From Rosa chinensis (lineage: Eukaryota > Streptophyta > Magnoliopsida > Rosales > Rosaceae): DNA of 64,000 nt. Location: assembly GCF_002994745.2 (NCBI RefSeq), contig NC_037089.1:19252641-19316640 (forward strand), in the 5' to 3' direction. The notes beneath the pieces are model-generated. The model did no database searches. It had not been told where the DNA came from and saw nothing but the letters and a program-made list of their open reading frames with translations. Both the position numbers and the translations under genes were made by a program. Positions 58,004 to 64,000 of the stretch are shown in pieces. Within the stretch, counting starts at the first letter, position 1. Every line of letters begins with the position of its first letter.

Positions 58004-58800
58004 GCTTCGATGATTGGCGATTTTCCTTCTCGATGGTTACCTTGGCTAGACGCTCCGTGTGATGGGGTCCGACACGTGGCCTACATGTATTGGATTAGCA
58101 TGTGTGATAACGTCTCTTCAGCACGCCCGTCGTCTCGTCATTAATGCGAGTAATTATTGATTTTGTAACCAAGGCGTCGCCTCGGTTAATCAAGAGAGTA
58201 AGTGCATTTGTGAGGCACGTGTACGGTTGTGGTGCGATGTCGTTTTTCAGCGGACGGCGTGGATTAGTTTGATGTTGACATAAAAGATAGGGAAACCCGG
58301 AGGTTTGACACTTCGTACTTTTTATCTAGTGTCGTCGTCTTCAAGCTTTGCCCTGGGTTCTGAGAAGAAGATTGTTACGATTCCGTGAAGTTGTCAATCT
58401 TTGAAGCATGAAGATCTCCTGTAGTGAAGAGAAGAACCTTCGGTTGCACCAAAGTCTTCACCTTTGAGGTTGGTATTCTGAATCCCATCCCTGTTTTATT
58501 GGATTTCTGTGTTTGCTTTTGTCGGTTTCTGGGTTTTTTCTGATTTGGGGTACTCTGTTCCTCCCCGATGTATTCTGAGGGTGTAAAGCGAATTTTGGGG
58601 ATGGGTTTTGGTGTTTGGTAGAGAGTTGGGGTTTAGGGGTTTGCTGGATGGTCGAATCTGGGTTTTTGAGTATATGGGTGCTTTCTGTTCTTGTTTTGGT
58701 ATTTATCGGGCAATTGTTCTTGATGCTTTTGGATGTAAGTGGTAAAGGGATAGTCTAGATCTTGTACGAACTAACTGGTTTGGTTTTTAAGGTTTTGGGA

Positions 58801-61151
58801 TGGCTAGCGTCATAGAGATTTCAAGCGGTGAGGATTCCGGGTCTGACGAGTCGCTCAACATGGCGGATTGGGTTTTTATTGACTCGTTGCATCCATCTAC
58901 CCCTGTAGGAACCTCCTGGTCCGAACCTCCTCGTGCTGGTCGTCCTGAGAGTTCTAGGGCAGGAGAGGATGCCGCTACTCGCAAAAGGCAGGAGGATAAG
59001 CTGGCGAGTAATAGTACCGCTAGCGGCTCCACTGATGGGGTGAGAGAGGCTGGCGGGGAAGAGGTTGAGTCAGCCTAGGTTCTCCGCGACGGTACAGCTG
59101 TTGAACAGGCGGGAGGGCCGATGACGGTGGTGGCGGTCAACGGAGTAAAGTGGGTGTTCCGCCTGCCAGGAGTTATGAAACTGCGACTGCCGCTGAAGGA
59201 TGAGAGATCGTCATTCCTGCCAGCGGGGCATGCCGCCGTGCACGAGGCTATCTTCCGCCAGGGAGTGACATTCCCGCTACTGCCAAACTCCAGATTTTGG
59301 TCTGTGAATTTGGCATCGCCTTTGGGCAAATTTGCCCTAATATGTGGCGATTGCTGATGGCGCTCAACTCACTTTGGCGTCTGTCCGGTTGTGAGGGTCC
59401 AACCGTGGCAGAGGTGCTGCACTTCTACGAGTTGGTGTACGTGAAGCGCCAAGGATGCAGTGGACAAGTGAATCTGAGTCGCCGCCAGGGGGCGCCCAAG
59501 CTAATTGAGAACTTGAAGGACTCCATGTCACCCTGGCGGGGGACCTTCTATGTTGCCACCACCGGCTGGGAATATCAAGCGGGGTTTTACGATGGAGAGC
59601 CGACCTTCAGGATTAAGTAGGAATTCGAACCTATCTGAGGTTATCGGTGTGCCGCCATTTAGAGTTGATTTTTGTTGCGTAATAATTCTGTTGTAATGAC
59701 CACTTCATTGTTTGTTTTTGTGTTGTGAGCCTGCACTATAGCCTGACGAGTGAAGAAGAGTACCGCTTGGCAAGGATCCGCGGCTGCTGGCAGAACCGCA
59801 ACTTGCTAGATCTCGGCCTACTTACTGGCTGGGAGTTGTTGGTCAATCAGCAGTTGACACGAGCCCTTGGTAAGTACCTTTGTTGATGTGTGCCTTAGTT
59901 CGATTTTCGTCAAGCTAACCCGTTGTTTTTGTACAGACTTTCCGCCGGGTATCAGAGCGAGCTGCGAGGTAGTCGAAAAAGCCATGGACCGTGCAGAGAT
60001 CAATAATTTCCTGGAGAGCATGTACGCCTATGGGCTAGAGGTCCAAAAGACCAACGTCAACCCTCAGACATTGGCGCCGAGCCCTTCTGAGGTTCCGGTG
60101 GTGTTGTCGATGCCGCATCACTCACACCTCGGCCCCGACGGCTCGCCTATGGTGCAGGCCGGGGTTGGCGGAAGCAATGTCCCTGCTGTGCCAGTGCAAC
60201 AGAAAGAGAGGGTGCTCGCCATTAGGCGTGGGTTGAAGGAGAGAGTGGCGCTCACAAAGGAGCCATTGACTATTGCGGGGCTGGAGCCGCAAATGGGAAC
60301 GCTCCTCGTCGCCGCTGGTGTGACACAAGTGGTACACCAAGGGAAGCGGCGACAAAACGACCCGGTCGACGAGGATGATGGGGTCGATGTGGAGACCATT
60401 GGGGTCCGCCAGCGGAAGAAGGCAAGGCAGGCCCCCTCGAAGGCGACTGTGAACGCTGGGCCGGAGGTGCAGACAAGCGACCTCGACTCGTTTACCGCTT
60501 ATGCCGAATTCCTGACGGAGCCTGAGCGGGGGTTTATCTTCCACCTCTGCGAGCGGCTGGGTTTCGGCGGGCTGGAGGGAATCGTGCGCTCAACCGCCAT
60601 TAATCAGTCGCCCTACAGCTCGGCCTTCGGGCACTTGTCCGTTGGGCTACATGAGATGTTCTCGGCAGCCTCTAAGAGGTCCCGGGTGGAGCGGCAGCTC
60701 AGGGAGGAGGTGGAGGGTCTCCATAGGGAGCTGGCGGAGGCCAAGGATAGGTTGGAGGATGCGGAGCGGCGCCTCACCAAGGCAGAATGTGATGTCGCTG
60801 ATGCCCGCGGAAAGCTATCTATTGCCGTTGAGCGGGACGTGGAACGGAATGACCACGTCTATAGGCTAGAGCAAGACATAGCCCTGCTGAAGGATCAAGT
60901 GGCGGCAAAGGTGAAGAAAGTTGAGATCCTTCAGCAGGACTCTGCCACTAAGTCTGCTGCGGTGAAGAGGCTGGAGGATGAGGTTGCTCGTCTGGGAGTG
61001 GAGGGGAATCGTGTGGCGTCTGTCACTGTGGAGGTGTTTAAGTAGTCAGTGGAGTACAAGAAAGCGTTGACTGAGGCGGCAAAGGCCGGTGCTCTTGCCA
61101 ACGTGGAGCTACTGTAGCAAAAAGGTGCCATTGACTGGGTCAAGGCGTCCT
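58801..61151 (+). pseudogene. PF04195-like transposon protein with coiled-coil tail, intron-containing, broken
   Basis: It starts MASVIEISSGEDSGSDES, acidic. One stop (59076-59078) follows and reading resumes with the conserved domain (LPLKDERSSFLPAG, then after a frame shift near 59297 FGIAFGQICPNMWRLLMAL, RGTFYVATTGWEYQ). Introns are suggested at about 59613-59741 and 59870-59936 (TTG|GTAAGT, TACAG|AC). The last exon (59937-61045) encodes DFPPGIRASCEVV, a linker, and a long coiled coil (about REEVEGLHRELAEAKDRLED to RLEDEVARLG). A 5' leader intron (GAG|GTTGGT to TTTTAAG, about 58468-58793) also fits. The N-terminal domain resembles the 'putative gypsy type transposon' family. Function is unknown; capsid-like Gag is one idea. 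Confidence 0.65.
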
Positions 61152-61499
61152 AACCCGTTGGGTCGTCCAGTCAGAACGCACTGCCCGCGCAGGGTGTGGT
61201 TCGCGCTGAGGCCGAGGCTGCCCGTTCGGGTAGTGGAGAGAGTGGTGTGCGTCCAGTGGACGACTCTTAGTAGACCCCGCCTCCTACTCAGTCTGAGGCC
61301 TCCCGTGTTGGCTTTCTGGCCGCCCATACCCGAGCGGATGGTACCATTTTAACGCTGAGCCCAACCGCTCGTGGGTCGGATCAGACGAGCCTCCAGTCCG
61401 AGCAACAACCGCCGCAGGAGGGCGAGACTGCCGCTGATGCCCCTCATCTATGAAGATAGCTCCACAGCCTGAAGTAGTGCCGCTGAGGCCTTTATCTTT

Positions 61500-61500
<1 letters not shown>

Positions 61501-61534
<34 letters not shown>
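61501..61534. repeat. T34 homopolymer
   Basis: Thirty-four T residues lie 3' of the PF04195-like gene. It may be the tail of a minus-strand retro-insert or simple slippage; a G/C-rich short repeat (GCCGCTGAGGCCTTT / GCGCCACTAAGGCCTTT) flanks it. Confidence 0.9.
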
Positions 61535-61536
<2 letters not shown>

Positions 61537-62039
61537 GCCACTAAGGCCTTTGTAATTTTATCAATATTCTTGGGAGGGGAGTCCTGACCCCTGAAATGCA
61601 ATTGGTATTTTGTTTCTAATTTTTTTTCAAGTGTGGATGCGTTTGCTGATTGCATTGTTTAAATATTTCTAAACCGCTAGAGTTTTGACTGCTTGTTTTG
61701 TGACTCAATGAAACATTAAAGGGATTAAAATTGTTCCAAGTGCACAATGTAGCGGACGTAGTCCGCCGAATATTTTTGGCGTTGCCAGTTGATTCTTGTG
61801 CTTGGACTTGGCGACAATGGTTTGAATAATTCCTCGTTTCATTGATAGCTGATATGTCAGCGTTTACAAAAAGCGGGGTTGTACCCGTTGGGTAGCTTCC
61901 CTTAGCTAAATATTGAGTCAAAAATTTAGCTAAGCCTAGATGCTCTAGGGTAGCGATATGACTACTTGTAGTAATATCGAAGGTGCTCGGTATTCCAAGG
62001 GTGGGTCGTTGTGACGCCACTACAAAAAAAAATTCAATT

Positions 62040-62290
62040 GGCCACGGCGCAAGGCCGTCGCCGAAAGCCAAATTGCCGTCGCCAATGACCAACGGCGACG
62101 GCAATGTCGCCGATGTCGTTGGTGGCGTCGCCATTGCTATTGGCGACGGCAATTTGGCCGTCGCATGAACTTTGGCGACGGTATTTACGCCGTCGCAAAT
62201 AGCAATGGCGACGCCACCAACGACATCGACGACATTGCTGTCGCCTAGCCATCGCCGTTGGTCATTGGCGACGCCAACAATGCCGTCGCA
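62040..62290. repeat. Subterminal hairpin of the CACTA-like element
   Basis: A segment around 62085-62155 (containing ACCAACGGCGACGG, GTCGTTGGTGGCGTCGCC, ATTGCTATTGGCGACG) is followed by its inverted copy at about 62190-62275 (ATAGCAATGGCGACGCCACC, GCCGTTGGTCATTGGCGAC). GGCGACGG-like words occur more than ten times in both orientations. Confidence 0.85.
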
Positions 62291-62533
62291 AAATGCATAT
62301 CATTGATTAAAAAAAACCTGGCATGCAATTTTGCATACCAGATTTTTATTTTTGGAGCAAAAGAAGCCAAATAATAAATTTTATATAAAATGCACCAAAA
62401 CATGAATACCAGATTCAAATACATATATAGCTGATAACCCTGTTTGATCAATTGAACAACACTTGTCATCAACCAGAGAACAAAAGAAAATAGAGAATGC
62501 TTTCTAAGTACTTGGCCCAACACAGTACAACAC

Positions 62534-62731
62534 CTTCTCTAATATTAGTGATGATTTCTGCACATTTCCAATGAGAGATATTATTGATCGGTGCTGAAGA
62601 TTGACAACAACAATTTTCTCCAGTCCTTCCACAACATGGTCAAGTTCCTGCCAACGTGCTTTACCAATGGTTGTAACTGTCAAATCACTACCATCTCCAC
62701 CCAGCGTGGTCACTGCACATGATCTCCACCC
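62534..62731 (-). pseudogene. Captured aspartokinase fragment (fused exons)
   Basis: An intron acceptor (TTGCAG) precedes 62731. The exon encodes WRSCAVTTLGGDGSDLTVTT-IGKA, matching the substrate/ATP-site block TTLGRGGSDLTATTIGKA of plant monofunctional aspartokinases with the catalytic-loop Arg changed to Asp. After a small residue containing GGCAG, which looks like a leftover acceptor, it jumps to QELDHVVEGLEKIVVVNLQH, then RSIISLIGNVQKSSLILEK. That is the regulatory ACT-domain part, which in real enzymes lies more than 150 residues later. A donor (AAG|GTGTTG) follows at 62533. It is a genomic capture with an internal deletion, not an enzyme. Confidence 0.78.
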
Positions 62732-62739
62732 CTGCAACC

Positions 62740-63543
62740 AGAAAAATTAAGGGTGGCGTTAACAACTAGACCCTTTTTAGGAAGAAAATACATGTAAAAT
62801 TTGGTCGGTTTCAGAAAGACCTTGATCAACTAGACCCTTTATATATGTTTGATATCCAGAAGAAACTGTCAAGCAAAGTAATATTCTGCCATACCATTTG
62901 GTGGAGAAAGTATGTCAAGCAAGTAATATTCTGCCACACCAAAGGCCAAGATATGTAGTCAATGTCACAAAGTATGCTGCCATACCATTTGCCTGCACCT
63001 GCAAAATTCACAGGTTATATTAGAACATGAAACTTCGAATATACAAGTGCAACTATAGTACTAAAATATAGCAGTCTAGTCAAACAAAGGAGAGCTCAAA
63101 ACAAAAATCAGTCTCCTTGATTTTCCTGCACCAACAAATCGCTAAACTGCTCAAGCTTCCAATAAAACACCAACTTCAATACACAGCTCCACTGGATTAA
63201 ATAGAACGCAATAGAATGATGGGTTAACTAAAACCATTACAATGAGCTTCCACCTTCAGTTTCGATGTGGACAAGAGAAGTAACCAAACATTGTAAGATG
63301 ATCAAATATTGCATATTCAACCATTGTAAGATGATCAGATCATGCATAAATAAAATAAACTAAACATTAGACTATTGTTTCAGGAACACTAGGCTAGCTT
63401 TTATTTACTTTATTTATTCACAAAGCATGTGTACTATTCCAGAAGTATATTTAATACATACCAAGCTGAACCAAAACCATAGAAGTGAGACAGGGAGCCA
63501 AGATAACTAGCACTCTATAAAAAGTATAGTGAAACAAACTAAC
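62740..63543. other. Spacer between captured gene fragments
   Basis: A locally duplicated AAATGGTATGGCAGAATATTA-like block occurs at 62885-62990. None of the expected next exons of aldehyde dehydrogenase or aspartokinase was found in this stretch. Confidence 0.5.
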
Positions 63544-63819
63544 CAATTCATATGAACAGGTGGGGTGATCAACTCTTCACTTACTGCAGCATTGCTAAAT
63601 CTACTGACACTTCTCCCTGAAGATCACATCAGAAACAATTTCATTACATAAATTTGTGAAGGGTAAACAGAGGAAAGAGAAAACCCACGAGAGCTAAACA
63701 AAAGACTGCAAAAAGTAAAGAATACAAAGGTAAAGGTGGTGTCACCTTGAGAGAGAAGCTTAGAAGCAAACCTAGCAGAGAGAGCGAGAGAGTAAGGAGG
63801 AGACTCTCCGAGCTGCCAT
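63544..63819 (-). pseudogene. Mitochondrial aldehyde dehydrogenase (ALDH2B-type) 5' fragment, exons 1-2
   Basis: Exon 1 (63746-63819) starts MAARRVSSLLSRSL, the typical mitochondrial targeting peptide of plant ALDH2B enzymes. Exon 2 (63544-63616, after CTTCAG) encodes RSVSRFSNAAVSEELITPPV-HMN, matching the segment just before the mature enzyme. The joined frame fails: exon 1 has a length that puts stops in the start frame, as if one CT unit had been lost from its CT-rich run. A donor-like GTTAGT follows exon 2, but no catalytic exons occur over the next 800 bp. It is therefore a 5' fragment probably carried by the CACTA-like element. A native but broken gene cannot be excluded because the right edge is close. 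Confidence 0.72.
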
Positions 63820-64000
63820 GTCCACAGACAATAATAACTCTTCAGAGGCCCTTATCCTCTTCTTGTTATATTACAATGTCCTTTATTTCTGCGCAAAAAG
63901 AATCCCAGTAAACAAACTCTTTTCTCTCCCTCTAAACCAGTGGAGTAAGTCTATAAGCAAGTGACTCAAGTATACAGTTTTACAAAATCGTAATAAGGTA

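Larger units (their letters stand above)
56426..62017 (+). mobile_element. Large element encoding a 'putative gypsy-type transposon' (PF04195-like) protein, 3' end cut
   Basis: It starts shortly after the Gypsy Gag remnant, possibly at TGTTAATGCTTAAAG (about 56420). It holds G/C-rich DNA with CGGTAGC/CCGCTA words, a 61-bp tandem array, a TATA-like region before 58300, an intron-bearing gene (58468-61151) and a long 3' region. The 3' side stops at 62017 where a CACTA-type end begins. No reverse transcriptase is present. No second LTR lies in the window, so its class (non-autonomous LTR element versus other) is not settled. Confidence 0.55.
62018..64000. mobile_element. CACTA (En/Spm)-like transposon end with captured gene fragments
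   Basis: The terminus CACTACAAAAAAAAATTC starts at 62018. It is followed by 250 bp of GGCGACGGC/GCCGTCGCC repeats, the standard make-up of plant CACTA termini and subterminal regions. The other end is not in the window, so the element extends past 64000 or is truncated. No transposase is visible. Fragments of an aspartokinase gene and an aldehyde dehydrogenase gene lie in the part seen, both on the minus strand. Confidence 0.7.

Noticed and set aside
56426..58300. Complete LTR of the PF04195-like element
   Set aside because: Position and TATA-like features fit, but no second copy exists in the window and no target duplication can be checked, so LTR borders are not claimed.
61284..61655. Lys-rich minus-strand frame
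   Set aside because: The lysine run is the translation of the T34 homopolymer; no gene is supported.

Overview
The window is nuclear DNA of a flowering plant, almost certainly a eudicot. The evidence is GT-AG introns, AT-rich spacers, plant-specific protein families (class I formin, BTB-TAZ protein, X8 domain, PGG domain) and a dense, nested population of plant transposons. I cannot name the species from the sequence alone.

Only four protein genes look intact, and all have introns. They are a small PGG-type membrane protein (2768-3892, minus), an X8-domain secreted protein (5564-7166, minus), a class I formin (21738-25706, plus; best match FH6) and a BTB/POZ-TAZ protein (39397-42159, minus; best match BT4). 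There is also one tRNA-Ala(UGC) at 5057-5129. For the three larger genes, the exon joins I propose give single open frames of 294, 880 and 384 residues. The order X8 - formin - BTB/TAZ matches what I remember of the Arabidopsis neighbours At5g67460-At5g67470(FH6)-At5g67480(BT4). The region therefore looks like a conserved gene block inflated by transposons.

The spacers hold many small elements. Their superfamilies can be judged from target-site duplications (TSDs): Mutator-like (9 bp), hAT-like (8 bp), PIF/Harbinger-like (3 bp TTA/TAA), SINEs and LINE ends (11-19 bp). Two spacers contain three-level nests, 12041-14144 and 17487-19651. The nests share families, so the window holds its own empty-site controls. 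An element at 36190-37281 carries a broken F-box gene fragment.

From about 43700 to the right edge the DNA is a pile of large retroelements. A decayed LINE (43700-47788) is interrupted by a Gypsy-type LTR element (from 47789). That LTR is interrupted after its first 10 bases by a recent non-autonomous LTR element (47799-52193) filled with a 36-37 bp minisatellite. The Gypsy body ends in an intron-containing 'putative gypsy-type transposon' unit (about 56430-62017) with a 61-bp tandem array. That unit is cut by a CACTA-like terminus at 62018. Beyond this terminus lie fragments of two unrelated metabolic genes, an aspartokinase and a mitochondrial aldehyde dehydrogenase, suggesting host-gene capture.

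I found no bacterial-style systems, CRISPR arrays or intact viral genes. Gene models rest on splice signals and recognition of protein families by eye; no database search was run.
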